Made by a program: the position numbers and the translations under genes
DNA from: Oscillospiraceae bacterium
GTDB taxonomy: Bacteria > Bacillota_A > Clostridia > Oscillospirales > Oscillospiraceae
Reading direction: 5' to 3'
Length of the DNA: 64,000 nucleotides
NCBI GenBank assembly: GCA_902786615.1
Contig: CADADE010000010.1
Location: 33,092 to 97,091 of the forward strand
Part shown: in pieces, positions 1 to 8,964 of the stretch
How the letters are laid out: every line of letters begins with the position of its first letter
How positions within the stretch are numbered: the stretch's first letter is position 1
The notes under the pieces: model-generated
Told to the model about the DNA's origin: nothing
Seen by the model: the letters and a program-made list of their open reading frames with translations, nothing else
Databases searched by the model: none

Positions 1-1693
1 TGATGAGCTGCCCGTCCAGCGTCACGATGCGCAGGCGGTTCTGGTTGTTCTTTGACATGCGGATGGCGTCGGTCAGTCTTTCGGCCACAACGGTGCGGCC
101 CAGAAGCTCCGCCACGATGCCGCTGTACTGTTCGTCGCACTGCACAAGCTCTGCGGCGACGCCGACAAAGCCGGGATCACGGTCCGGCGCGTTTTTCATC
201 ACAGTACCGCGCACGGTGTCCAGCGCGAGGAAGGTGGCGCGGCCGCCGTCGGTCCGTTTGAGGTATTCGATGGCGCTGCGCCCGTCCGCCATGGTGTCGG
301 TGACGATGTTCTGCGCCGACGCGCCGAGGGCGGTCTCCACAGCCAGGGCGAATTCGTCGTCCGTGCGGATGAGGTTTGCCACCGGCGCGTGCACGCCCTT
401 GAGGTTGCCGCGGGCCGACTCGCGCATGACGACCTTGACGGCCTTGGAAAAGCCCTCATAGTCCCGCTGCATATCGTCGAGCAGCTTGATCCGGGAATCC
501 ATGGTGCGCGCGTCCACCGCAAGGCGGTTGACCTTCTCGGTCAGCGCGCTCAGGCTCTCCTCGCGGCTTCTGACCTTCATGCGCGCCCCGTCGAGAGCGT
601 TGTTGTTGCGGGTATTGTCCTCGCTCAGGCGCCTGAGCTCTTCCTCTAAGGATGTGAGCTTTTCTTCGGCCTGTTCGATGTTTTTTCTCACCTCGCGCAC
701 GCGGTTTTCCTGCTCGGAGATATCGGCCAGCATGCGCTGCAGGCTCTCCTGTGTGCTCTTCTTGTCCGCACGCAAGACGGCGGTGAGCGATTCGCACTTT
801 GCGCTCTCCCCCTCGGCGGCGGATAAGCGCTCACGGGCCTGCTCGGTCTCGATGTCCTTGCGGTGCATGCGCTCCCCGATCCCCTCGGAGGAGGCGTAGA
901 GAGCCTCCAGGTCGGCGCGGGCCTTTTCCAGCTCCTGCCCAACCTGGTCAAACTCCATCTGCACAGCTTCATTCTGCTGGTGCAGTCTGTCAAGCGACGC
1001 CATCCAGAGCGAGATTTCCTTGACGCGCAGCTCGTCGCGCAAAAGGAGATACTGCTTGGCGACCTCGGCCTGCTTTTTCAGAGGACCGACCTGCATCTCC
1101 AGCTCTTCGATCTTGTCGTTGATGCGCAGCAGGTTTTCCTCGGTGCGCTCGAGCTTGCGCTCGGCTTCCTCCTTGCGGTAGCGGAAGCGGGAGATGCCGG
1201 CGGCCTCCTCAAACACCTCGCGCCGGTCGGTGCTGCGGGAGGAGACGATTTCCGCGATGCGGCCCTGGCCGATGATGGAGTAGCCGTCCCGCCCGAGGCC
1301 GGTGTCCATGAGCAGGGAGTTGATGTCCTTGAGGCGCACGGCCTCCTTGTTGATAAAGTATTCACTCTCCCCGCTGCGGTAATAGCGGCGGGTGAGCATG
1401 ATCTCCGAGCTGTCGGAATCGAAGATGCGGGCGCTGTTGTCGATGATGAGCGACACCTGCGCATAGCCCATGGCGCTGCGGATCGCAGTGCCGCCGAAAA
1501 TCACGTCCTCCATTTTGCTGCCGCGCAGAGCTTTGGAGCGCTGCTCGCCCATGACCCAGAGAATGGCGTCGGAGATATTCGATTTGCCGGAGCCGTTCGG
1601 GCCCACAATGGCAGTGATGTTCTTTTCAAAGCTCAGGCGCGTCTTATCCGCGAAGGACTTAAAGCCCTGAATCTCGAGTGCCTTTAAGTACAA
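1..1693 (-). CDS. smc: Chromosome segregation ATPase SMC, N-terminal part (cut by window edge)
   Basis: About 564 residues of SMC are present; the gene continues past base 1. The protein opens MYLKALEIQGFKSFADK, has the Walker A motif GPNGSGKSN near residue 33, then a long charged coiled coil, and breaks off in the hinge (RIVTLDGQLI). SMC with ScpA/ScpB organises and separates the chromosome. I place the start at a TTG (1693-1691) because AGAGG lies about seven bases upstream and the product then begins exactly like other SMCs. It has its own promoter (1734-1762). In related bacteria smc follows rnc and the radical SAM gene directly; here a toxin gene sits between them. Partial only because of the window edge. 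Confidence 0.96.
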   Translation of the reverse strand, partial: MYLKALEIQGFKSFADKTRLSFEKNITAIVGPNGSGKSNISDAILWVMGEQRSKALRGSKMEDVIFGGTAIRSAMGYAQVSLIIDNSARIFDSDSSEIMLTRRYYRSGESEYFINKEAVRLKDINSLLMDTGLGRDGYSIIGQGRIAEIVSSRSTDRREVFEEAAGISRFRYRKEEAERKLERTEENLLRINDKIEELEMQVGPLKKQAEVAKQYLLLRDELRVKEISLWMASLDRLHQQNEAVQMEFDQVGQELEKARADLEALYASSEGIGERMHRKDIETEQARERLSAAEGESAKCESLTAVLRADKKSTQESLQRMLADISEQENRVREVRKNIEQAEEKLTSLEEELRRLSEDNTRNNNALDGARMKVRSREESLSALTEKVNRLAVDARTMDSRIKLLDDMQRDYEGFSKAVKVVMRESARGNLKGVHAPVANLIRTDDEFALAVETALGASAQNIVTDTMADGRSAIEYLKRTDGGRATFLALDTVRGTVMKNAPDRDPGFVGVAAELVQCDEQYSGIVAELLGRTVVAERLTDAIRMSKNNQNRLRIVTLDGQLI

Positions 1694-1733
1694 AGTGATA
1701 ACCTCTGATTATTATTTGAACATAAACAGATTT

Positions 1734-1762
1734 ATTATAAACCCATTGTCCTTCCTTTTCAA
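1734..1762 (-). promoter_or_regulatory. Sigma-A type promoter of smc
   Basis: On the minus strand TTGAAA (1757-1762) and TATAAT (1734-1739) are separated by 17 bases, about 40 bases upstream of the smc TTG start. The match to consensus is nearly perfect. Confidence 0.75.
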
Positions 1763-1835
1763 TGGCAAAGAAGTGCTTTGCCAGAAAAAAATGCATGAAT
1801 TCTATCAGCGATGACATTATCACATTATGCTGCTA

Positions 1836-1864
1836 TAGACAATCCGACATTTTTTTGCTATATT
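1836..1864 (+). promoter_or_regulatory. Promoter of the PemK-like gene
   Basis: TAGACA (1836-1841) and TATATT (1859-1864) are 17 bases apart, with a TG one base before the -10. The predicted RNA start (about 1871) lies after the first in-frame ATG (1869), which helps choose a later start for the gene. Confidence 0.6.
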
Positions 1865-1898
1865 CTACATGCAATATGCAATGAGGATGTGGCATATC

Positions 1899-2495
1899 AT
1901 GAGTTTAGAGATCTCCCGTGCAAAAGAATATGTGAACTGGATCGCCCGAAAGGTTGTTTTAAACCATTTGGCGACAAATGCCCAGTCCCGGCAGGTTCGA
2001 CGCGGAGAAGTATACTGGTGCGAATTTGGGTTAAATGTTGGGAGTGAAATGAGCAAAGACAGCCCGCGTCCGGCCATTATCATCCAAAACAACCAGGGCA
2101 ACAGCAAGTCTTCAAATACGATTGTCGTTCCGGTAACGCATGATTCTGGAAACGGACCATACCTGGTACCGATCCAGACTCAGTACAGCGCGGATGGGAG
2201 TATACTGCTTGACGGAAAAGCAAACACTTCCAATATAATCTGTGTAAGCAAAGCACGCTTGTCGAATTATATTACCAAAATTTCCTCATCTGATATGAAA
2301 CAGATCGACAAGAGCATTGCAAACATGATTTGTCTTATGCCATATTATTATGATATAAAAAAATCTCGTGACGAGCTCCATCTGAAGCTGCTCTTCGCGC
2401 AGGAAAAGCTGCGGCAGCTAAGCGCTCTGCTGGATTCCTCTGATCTTGATACATATACTGTGGAGAAGCTGAGAAAAATAATTGACAGTCAATAA
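1899..2495 (+). CDS. Type II toxin-antitoxin PemK/MazF-family protein
   Basis: A PemK/MazF-like fold is recognisable around residues 35-130: RRGEVYWCEFG, then SPRPAIIIQNN, then NTIVVPVTH, typical of the family. MazF/PemK toxins are usually mRNA endoribonucleases of about 110-120 residues. This protein is longer (198 residues), with a roughly 35-residue N-terminal lead-in and a charged helical C-terminal tail of about 50 residues. I use the ATG at 1899; an in-frame ATG at 1869 lies at or before the predicted RNA start. No antitoxin ORF is visible on either side. The gene is visibly AT-richer than its neighbours, has its own promoter and terminator, and splits the rnc-radical SAM-smc order, so it is probably acquired DNA. 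Activity is inference. Confidence 0.8.
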   Translation: MSLEISRAKEYVNWIARKVVLNHLATNAQSRQVRRGEVYWCEFGLNVGSEMSKDSPRPAIIIQNNQGNSKSSNTIVVPVTHDSGNGPYLVPIQTQYSADGSILLDGKANTSNIICVSKARLSNYITKISSSDMKQIDKSIANMICLMPYYYDIKKSRDELHLKLLFAQEKLRQLSALLDSSDLDTYTVEKLRKIIDSQ

Positions 2496-2576
2496 GATTT
2501 GTTGTAAAATAAAATTACAAATTATGTTGTCTGTTTTTACGGATAACCGTACTGGTTTCACCAGCATCGCAAAACA

Positions 2577-2610
2577 TGGGGAGGGTTTTACCCTCCCCCG
2601 TACTTTTTTC
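2577..2610. terminator. Bidirectional terminator between pemK-like and radical SAM genes
   Basis: GGGGAGGG-TTTTA-CCCTCCCC forms a strong hairpin, followed by a T run on the plus side (TACTTTTTTC) and by ATGTTTTG on the minus side. It ends both convergent genes and touches the radical SAM stop codon. Confidence 0.8.
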
Positions 2611-3628
2611 ACAGGAATATGATTGAAACATGCGCTGTATCCGCGTCTGTTTCATTTTTTTCATGCACGCGCAGCTCCGCAAGGCGAAATTCCTCCGTGA
2701 GTTTTCGGAGGTTTTCCCGGTGCTGGCCTGTCATCTGGGAGGTTTTGCCCCTCCCCACCGCGATTGTAACGCGGCTGCCCGGCTCGATCCCCCGCAGCAG
2801 AGAACGCGCCTTTTCCAGCAGGATGCGGCTTTTGACAAGCTCCCCCAGCGCGGGGTGATAGGCTCCGCCCGCCGCCGCGCCGTCGGAGAGCTCCTCTGTC
2901 GGGTTGAGGCCGAGGCGGATGATCGGGATGCCCGCCGCGTCAAAGAGCGGCACGATTCCGGCGCAGACGCGTACCGCGTCCTCCACCGTATGCTCCCGAT
3001 AGGTCCCGGCGCGCCACATGTCAAAGAGGGCCGTGTCCTGTACGATGACCGTGGGGTATATGCGCACGCCGTCCGGCCCGAGGGCGATGAGCCGCCGCGC
3101 GGTATCCGTGTCCGACTCGTCCGTCGCGCCGGGCAGACCCGTCATCATCTGCAAAACGAGCCGAAAGCCCGCGGCCTTGATAAGCCTTGACGCAGTCTCA
3201 ACGTCCGCCGCCGTGTGTCCCCGTCCCGCGAGGCGGAGGACCGCGTCGTCCATGGACTGGGCGCCGAGCTCCACGGTATCGACCCCATAGCGGCGCAGAC
3301 GGTCAAGCACCGCGCCGTCGATGGCGTCAGGCCGGGTAGAGAGGCGGATCGCGTCAATGTCGCCTTTCTCCAGCGCCGCCTTCGCCGCGCCCAGCAGCGC
3401 CTCCTGCTCCCTCGCCGGGATTGCGGTGAAGCTGCCCCCATAAAACGCCAGTTGCCGCTTTCCTCCTTTGGGGAGGAAGGCGGCTGCCTGCGCTATACTG
3501 TTTTTCACGTCCTCCGCCGTCGCGGGCCTCTGCGCGCCGGAAATGCGGCGCTGGTTGCAGAATACGCACGCGTGCGGACACCCCAGGTGCGGCACGAAAA
3601 CCGGCAGGATACTGGCCCGGGCGCTCAT
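2609..3628 (-). CDS. Radical SAM protein, Elp3-like family
   Basis: The radical SAM cluster motif CPHACVFC (Cys17, Cys21, Cys24) binds a [4Fe-4S] cluster and S-adenosylmethionine. The following glycine-rich segment and LRRYGVDTVELGAQSMD resemble the Elp3/coproporphyrinogen-oxidase-like radical SAM group often encoded between rnc and smc in Clostridia. At 339 residues it has the radical SAM core but no room for the full acetyltransferase domain of Elp3, so annotation as elongator protein 3 would be misleading. The start ATG overlaps the rnc stop by four bases (ATGA), so the two are translationally coupled. The substrate is unknown; RNA modification is a guess from context. Confidence 0.85.
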   Translation of the reverse strand: MSARASILPVFVPHLGCPHACVFCNQRRISGAQRPATAEDVKNSIAQAAAFLPKGGKRQLAFYGGSFTAIPAREQEALLGAAKAALEKGDIDAIRLSTRPDAIDGAVLDRLRRYGVDTVELGAQSMDDAVLRLAGRGHTAADVETASRLIKAAGFRLVLQMMTGLPGATDESDTDTARRLIALGPDGVRIYPTVIVQDTALFDMWRAGTYREHTVEDAVRVCAGIVPLFDAAGIPIIRLGLNPTEELSDGAAAGGAYHPALGELVKSRILLEKARSLLRGIEPGSRVTIAVGRGKTSQMTGQHRENLRKLTEEFRLAELRVHEKNETDADTAHVSIIFL

Positions 3629-4299
3629 TCCCGATAGCTCTCCAACGCCTTGCAGGCGGCCATCTGCTCGGCCTCCTTTTTCGTCTTGCCGCTGCCCTGA
3701 CCGGAGACGACGCCGTTGATCATCACCTCGAAGGTGAAGGTCTTGTCGTGGTCCGGGCCGCTCTCGCCCACCTGACGATAAGCGATGACCTGGTTGCTCT
3801 TGCGCTGCACCGCCTCCTGCAACTGGGTCTTATAGTCCCCACTGCGGTGACTGTCGCCGAACTCCACATCGTTGAGCACGCGCGCCATGATGAAGCGCCG
3901 CGCCTCGCCCATGCCAGAATCCAGATAGAGAGCCGCAATGATGGCCTCCACCATGTCCGCCAGGATAGAGGGGCGCTCCCGTCCGCCGGTATGCTCCTCC
4001 CCCTTGCCGAGGCGCATATAGCTGCCGAGTCCGAGGGCGAGGGCTGTCTTATGTAAACTCGTCTCACACACCAGCTCGGCCCGCAGGCGCGTCATCCGAC
4101 CCTCGGGAAGGCTGGGCTCATGCTGATACAGAAACTCCGCCGTCACAAGGCCGAGGATGGAGTCGCCCAGAAATTCCAGGCGCTCATAGCTCTGGGCCTC
4201 CCCGTGCTTCTCGTTGGCGTAGGAGCTGTGAGTCAGCGCGGTGACGAGCAGGTTTCGGTCGTGAAATTGATATCCGATTTTTTCTTCCAGCTTATCCAT
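3625..4299 (-). CDS. rnc: Ribonuclease III
   Basis: RNase III cuts double-stranded RNA in rRNA and mRNA processing. The signature ERLEFLGDSIL (residues 39-49) carries the catalytic Glu and Asp, a second metal-binding part is DMVEAIIAALYLD, and the C-terminal 70 residues form a double-stranded RNA binding domain ending in GSGKTKKEAEQMAA. The length of 224 residues is normal. Its ATG shares one base with the plsX stop (TGATG) and its stop overlaps the radical SAM start, so all three are one operon. The acpP gene that often lies between plsX and rnc is absent here. Confidence 0.97.
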   Translation of the reverse strand: MDKLEEKIGYQFHDRNLLVTALTHSSYANEKHGEAQSYERLEFLGDSILGLVTAEFLYQHEPSLPEGRMTRLRAELVCETSLHKTALALGLGSYMRLGKGEEHTGGRERPSILADMVEAIIAALYLDSGMGEARRFIMARVLNDVEFGDSHRSGDYKTQLQEAVQRKSNQVIAYRQVGESGPDHDKTFTFEVMINGVVSGQGSGKTKKEAEQMAACKALESYRE

Positions 4300-5312
4300 C
4301 AGTTCTCCGCTTTCAGCTTCATGTATTCGATATTGTTCTCGATCTCCTCCGCAACGCCCGCATTCACGACGGCGACCGCCTGACGCACGGCGGCAAAGAA
4401 GCTCGTCGCGTCGGAGGAACCGTGGGCCTTGATGACCGGTCTGGAGATGCCGATGAAGGCCGTGCCGCCCACCTCGTTGACGTCCATGGATTTCTTCATG
4501 TCGGCGAGGTCGTTTTTCAGAACCAGCGCGGCAAGCTTGTTTTTGCCGCTCTTATAAAACACGTCCTTGAGGGACTTCATCAAAAACTTGACGGTGCCCT
4601 CCATCGTTTTGAGCATGACGTTGCCTGTGAAGCCGTCGGTCACGACGACGTCCGCCGCACCGGCGAAGACGCCTGTCCCCTCCACATTGCCGATAAAATT
4701 GATGCGCCCCTCTTCCCCGGCCTGTTTGAGCAAGGTAAAGGCCTGGTGCTGGAGCTCTCCCCCCTTGGTATCCTCGGTGCCGACGTTCAGAAGACCGACG
4801 CGGGGATTCGGGCAGCCCATCATCTTTTTAGCATAAAAGCTGCCCATATAGGCAAACTGCAGAAGGTATTCGGGGGTACACTCCACATTCGCGCCGCAGT
4901 CGATGAGCATGGTGCCGTATTTTCCGATGGGGAACACCGGGGCCATGGCAGCCCGGCGGATACCCTTGATACGCTTTACGATCAGCGTCGCCCCGGTCAG
5001 GAGCGCCCCCGTAGAGCCGGCGGAGACCACCACGTCCCCCTTGCCGTCGCGCAGGAGGTTCAGCGCCACAGTCATGGAGGAATCCTTTTTGCGGCGGGTG
5101 GCAGTGCTGGGGTCATCCTCCATGGTCACCACCTCGCGGGCGTCCACGATCTCGACGTCCGTGCAGCCCTCTTTTTCAAGGCAGGCTCTGATCTCCTCCG
5201 CGCGCCCGACAAGCACGATCTCGACGCCGAGTTCCTTCTTCGCGCGCACCGCGCCCTTTACGATTTCACCGGGCGCGTTGTCGCCGCCCATGGCGTCAAT
5301 GATGATCCTCAA
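4299..5312 (-). CDS. plsX: Phosphate acyltransferase PlsX
   Basis: PlsX makes acyl-phosphate from acyl-ACP for PlsY in phospholipid synthesis. The N-terminus IIIDAMGGDNAPGEIVKG and internal VSAGSTGALLTGA and NVEGTGVFAGAADVVVTDGF are characteristic; 337 residues is the family length. The start appears to be TTG at 5312, since no ATG lies near the conserved N-terminus and AAGGAGG is nine bases upstream; this places the start inside the end of trmFO, a 17-base overlap. The protein is peripheral to the membrane in known cases. Confidence 0.96.
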   Translation of the reverse strand: MRIIIDAMGGDNAPGEIVKGAVRAKKELGVEIVLVGRAEEIRACLEKEGCTDVEIVDAREVVTMEDDPSTATRRKKDSSMTVALNLLRDGKGDVVVSAGSTGALLTGATLIVKRIKGIRRAAMAPVFPIGKYGTMLIDCGANVECTPEYLLQFAYMGSFYAKKMMGCPNPRVGLLNVGTEDTKGGELQHQAFTLLKQAGEEGRINFIGNVEGTGVFAGAADVVVTDGFTGNVMLKTMEGTVKFLMKSLKDVFYKSGKNKLAALVLKNDLADMKKSMDVNEVGGTAFIGISRPVIKAHGSSDATSFFAAVRQAVAVVNAGVAEEIENNIEYMKLKAEN

Positions 5313-6621
5313 TGTGGAAAACCTCCTTCTCCTTCAGCTTCTCTATGATTTCAAGAGAACGCTTTGAGATTTCCGCGTTCTTGTTTCTCTTGCCCTTCAC
5401 CCGATAGTCCAGGGGCTTGATGATGCCGAAATTGATGTTCATGGGCTGAAAGTCCCCGACGCTGCCGCCGGAGATGTAAAGCCCCAGAGCGCCGATGGCA
5501 GTCTCCTGTGGGAAGTCCACGGGCGCGAGGCCGAGCAGGCGCGCCGCCGACTCGATGCCCACCAGCATGCCGGAGGCGGCGGACTCCACATAGCCCTCCA
5601 CGCCGGTCATCTGTCCGGCAAAGCTGATGCGGGGATCGGACCGCAGGCGATAATAGCGGTCCAGAAGCCGAGGGCTGTTGAGATAGGTATTGCGGTGCAT
5701 GACGCCGTAGCGCACAAATTCCGCATTTCGCAGCGCCGGGATCATGGAGAAGACGCGCTTCTGCTCCCCCCAGGTGAGGTGAGTCTGAAAGCCCACAAGA
5801 TTATAGATGGTGCCGTCGGCATTGTCGCGCCGCAGCTGCACCACGGCGTAATTGGCCTTACCCGTGCGGGGATCGACCAGACCCACAGGCTTCAAGGGGC
5901 CGTAGCGCAGCGTGTCCACGCCGCGGCGGGCCATGACCTCCACGGGCATGCAGCCTTCAAAGACGCCGCCGTCGTCAAAGCCGTGAACCTCCGCTTCCTT
6001 TGCCGAGACAAGCTCCCTGACAAAGGCCAGGTACTCTTCCTTGTCCATCGGGCAGTTTACATAATCTGCCGTTCCTTTATTGTAGCGGGAGGCGAAAAAG
6101 GCGCTGTCCATGTCCACGCTCTCGAGCGTAACGATGGGGGCCACCGCGTCGTAAAAATGCAGGTCGCTGTCCGGGCAGAGGGACGCGATCTTCTCGGCGA
6201 TAGCGTCGCTCGAGAGGGGGCCGGTGGCGATGACCACTTCCCCGTCCGGGATCTCGTCAGCTTCGGCGGAGACGATCTCCACATTCGGGTGGGACGTGAG
6301 CCTTTCGGTGATATAGCGGGAGAAGCCCACGCGGTCAACGGCCAGCGCGCCGCCCGCCGCCACGCGGTTGAGGTCGGCGCTTTCCATGATGAGCGAGCCC
6401 ATGGCGCGCATCTCGGCCTTCAAAAGGCCGACGGCGTTGGAGAGCTCGTCGCTTCTCAGGGAGTTGGAGCAGACCAGCTCCCCGAAATACGGGGAGGAAT
6501 GGGCCGGGGTCATTTTCCCCGGCTTCATCTCTACAAGGCGGACATGAATCCCGCGCCCGGCAAGCTGCCAGGCGCACTCGCTGCCCGCAAGGCCCGCGCC
6601 CAGTACGGTGATCTGTTCCAT
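5296..6621 (-). CDS. trmFO: Folate-dependent tRNA uridine-54 C5-methyltransferase TrmFO
   Basis: TrmFO uses methylenetetrahydrofolate and FAD to make ribothymidine at position 54 of tRNA. The FAD-binding N-terminus ITVLGAGLAGSECAW is followed by SSPYFGELVCSNSLRSDE, the segment holding the catalytic Cys in this family, and GQMTGVEGYVESAASG near the C-terminus. The length of 441 residues is typical. The ribosome-binding site GGAGG lies in the last codons of topA, three bases after which trmFO starts, so it is part of the dprA-topA-trmFO-plsX-rnc operon. Confidence 0.97.
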   Translation of the reverse strand: MEQITVLGAGLAGSECAWQLAGRGIHVRLVEMKPGKMTPAHSSPYFGELVCSNSLRSDELSNAVGLLKAEMRAMGSLIMESADLNRVAAGGALAVDRVGFSRYITERLTSHPNVEIVSAEADEIPDGEVVIATGPLSSDAIAEKIASLCPDSDLHFYDAVAPIVTLESVDMDSAFFASRYNKGTADYVNCPMDKEEYLAFVRELVSAKEAEVHGFDDGGVFEGCMPVEVMARRGVDTLRYGPLKPVGLVDPRTGKANYAVVQLRRDNADGTIYNLVGFQTHLTWGEQKRVFSMIPALRNAEFVRYGVMHRNTYLNSPRLLDRYYRLRSDPRISFAGQMTGVEGYVESAASGMLVGIESAARLLGLAPVDFPQETAIGALGLYISGGSVGDFQPMNINFGIIKPLDYRVKGKRNKNAEISKRSLEIIEKLKEKEVFHIEDHH

Positions 6622-6624
6622 CGT

Positions 6625-8955
6625 TTATTCCTCCGCCTCGGCCGTCTTTTTCGCGGCGGTCCTGCGGGTTGTGGTCTTCTTTTCCGTGGTTTTGGCTGTG
6701 GTCTTCTTGGCGCTTGTTTTCTTTTCAGCCGTCTTCGCGCCGGTCTTCTTCTCGGCGGTTTTGGCTGCCGCCGCTTTTTTCTCCTCGGCGGCGGCCTTCT
6801 TCTCGGCCTTCTTTGCCTCTGCCTCGGCCTTTTCCTCGGGCGTCTTTTTCTTATACGTCCGCTTGTCCTCGGGCACGAAGTTCGGGCAGGCTTCATTGAT
6901 GCAGAAGGACTTCAGCGGTCCCCTGCCGCTGTGCTTGAACATGGTCTTGCCGCAGATGGGGCAATAGTCCTTGGTGGGCACGTCCCAGGTGATGAAGCCG
7001 CAGTCGGTGCCGCGCTCGCAGGCGTAAAAGACATAGCCCTTCTTGCTGGTGCGCTTGAGGATGCGCCCGCCGCACTTGGGGCATTTGCCGGGCATTTCGA
7101 TGACAATGGGCTTGGTGAAGGTGCACTCCGGGAAGCCGGGGCAGGCCAGGAAATAGCCGAACTTGCCCTTCTTGACCACCATCTGCCGCCCGCAGACGTC
7201 GCAGTATTCGTCGCTCAGCACATCCGGCACCTTGAGGCGCACGCCCTCCAGAGCCTGCTCGGCCTCGTGCATCTCGCGGCTGAAATCGCCGTAGAAGTTT
7301 TTGAGCACGTCGCGCCACTCGACCTTGCCGTTTTCGATCTCATCCAGTTCTTCCTCCATCTGGTTGGTAAACTTGAGATCGACGATATCGGCAAAGCGCT
7401 CCTTCATGAGGCCCGTGACCACCTGGCCGAGGGGCGTAGGCTTGAGGTACTTGCCCTCCTTGATGACGTAATCGCGCGCGGTGATGGCGGAGATCGTGGG
7501 CGCGTAGGTCGACGGGCGGCCGATGCCCTTTTCCTCCATGGCGCGGATGAGGGTAGCCTCGGTATAACGGGCGGGCGGCTGGGTAAACTGCTGCTCGCTC
7601 ATGAGCTTTTCAAGGGCCAGCTCCTGCCCCTCGCTGAGGCTGGGGAGAGGATTGGCAAGCTCGCTGGATTCTTCGTCCTTCGATTCCTCATAGACTGCGG
7701 TATAGCCCTTGAACTTGAGCTCGGAGTAATTGGCGCGGAAGGAATAGTCCGCCGCTCGGATGTCAACCGCCACGTTGTCATAGACGGCGTTGGCCATCTG
7801 GCAGGCGGTGAAGCGGCCCCAGATCAGGCGGTAAAGCCGGTACTGCTCCTGGGTCAGATCCTTGCGCACAAGCTCCGGCGTGAGGGTGACGTCCGTGGGA
7901 CGGATGGCCTCATGCGCGTCCTGGGCGCCGGCCTTGGTCTTGAAGCGCCGGGGCTTTCCCGGGTAATACTCCGGGCCGTAGTGATCGGTGATATAGTCCT
8001 TTGCCGCGGCGAGGGCTTCCTCGGAAAGGCGCAGGGAGTCGGTACGCATATAGGTAATAAGGCCGATGCTGCCGTGGCCGCTGATCTCCACGCCCTCATA
8101 GAGCTGCTGGGCAATGGACATGGTGCGCCGCGGCGTCATGCTGAGGCGTCTGGACGCCTCCTGCTGCAGGGTGGAGGTGATGAACGGGGGCGCGGGGGAT
8201 TTCTGCTTCTCGCCGCGCTTGACGGAGCCGACGGTGAAAACCGCGTCCTTCACCGCGTCCAGAACCGTGTCGACCTCTTCTTTGGAGTGAAGCTCCTGCT
8301 TTTTGTCGCCCTTGCCGTGGAAGCGCGCGGTGAAGGAGGAGTTTTCCGCTCCGCAGTTGAGGCGGGCGTCCAGCAGCCAGTATTCCTGAGGCGTAAAGGC
8401 CTCGATCTCTTCCTCCCGGTCCACCACCATGCGCGTGGCGACGGACTGGACGCGGCCCGCGCTCAGTCCCTTTTTGACCTTTTTCCACAGAAGCGGCGAG
8501 AGCTCATAGCCCACGATGCGGTCCAGGATGCGGCGCGCCTGCTGCGCGTCCACCAGATCCTGGTCGATGCTGCGCGGATGCTGGATGCTCTCGGTGACGA
8601 CCTTCTTTGTGATCTCGTTGAAGGTCACGCGCTTGGCCTTGCTGTCGTCCAGCTCCAGAAGCTCCTTGAGATGCCAGGAGATCGCCTCGCCCTCGCGGTC
8701 AGGGTCCGTCGCGAGAAAGACGGTCTTGGCGTCCTTCGCCTCTTTTTTGAGCTCACTGATCAGCTCGCGCTTGTCACGCACGGGAATATACTGCGGCTCA
8801 AAGCCGTTTTCTATGTCAACGCCCATCTTGCTCTTAGGCAGATCTCTCAGATGTCCCATGGATGCAGTCACCTTGTAGCCGCTGCCCAGATATTTTTCAA
8901 TGGTTTTCGCCTTGGCGGGCGACTCCACAATGACAAGATCCTTTGCTTTTGCCAT
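6625..8955 (-). CDS. topA: DNA topoisomerase I
   Basis: Type IA topoisomerase that relaxes negative supercoils. The TOPRIM domain starts at VIVESPAKAKTIEKYL (Glu11) with the acidic triad in TDPDREGE (Asp84, Asp86, Glu88); the cleavage tyrosine is Tyr302 in ITYMRTDS. Three C-terminal zinc ribbons follow (CDVCGRQ, CPKCGG and CPICGK, each with a second Cys pair). The last 70 or so residues are a Lys/Ala/Thr-rich tail with degenerate repeats of AEKKT type, which probably holds DNA non-specifically. Start supported by GAGGAAG upstream of the ATG. Confidence 0.97.
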   Translation of the reverse strand: MAKAKDLVIVESPAKAKTIEKYLGSGYKVTASMGHLRDLPKSKMGVDIENGFEPQYIPVRDKRELISELKKEAKDAKTVFLATDPDREGEAISWHLKELLELDDSKAKRVTFNEITKKVVTESIQHPRSIDQDLVDAQQARRILDRIVGYELSPLLWKKVKKGLSAGRVQSVATRMVVDREEEIEAFTPQEYWLLDARLNCGAENSSFTARFHGKGDKKQELHSKEEVDTVLDAVKDAVFTVGSVKRGEKQKSPAPPFITSTLQQEASRRLSMTPRRTMSIAQQLYEGVEISGHGSIGLITYMRTDSLRLSEEALAAAKDYITDHYGPEYYPGKPRRFKTKAGAQDAHEAIRPTDVTLTPELVRKDLTQEQYRLYRLIWGRFTACQMANAVYDNVAVDIRAADYSFRANYSELKFKGYTAVYEESKDEESSELANPLPSLSEGQELALEKLMSEQQFTQPPARYTEATLIRAMEEKGIGRPSTYAPTISAITARDYVIKEGKYLKPTPLGQVVTGLMKERFADIVDLKFTNQMEEELDEIENGKVEWRDVLKNFYGDFSREMHEAEQALEGVRLKVPDVLSDEYCDVCGRQMVVKKGKFGYFLACPGFPECTFTKPIVIEMPGKCPKCGGRILKRTSKKGYVFYACERGTDCGFITWDVPTKDYCPICGKTMFKHSGRGPLKSFCINEACPNFVPEDKRTYKKKTPEEKAEAEAKKAEKKAAAEEKKAAAAKTAEKKTGAKTAEKKTSAKKTTAKTTEKKTTTRRTAAKKTAEAEE

Positions 8956-8964
8956 GATGCTTCC

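Noticed and set aside
1869..1898. Upstream start codons for the PemK-like gene
   Set aside because: The predicted RNA start is about 1871, so the ATG at 1869 would not be in the message; the ATG at 1887 has no room for a ribosome-binding site.
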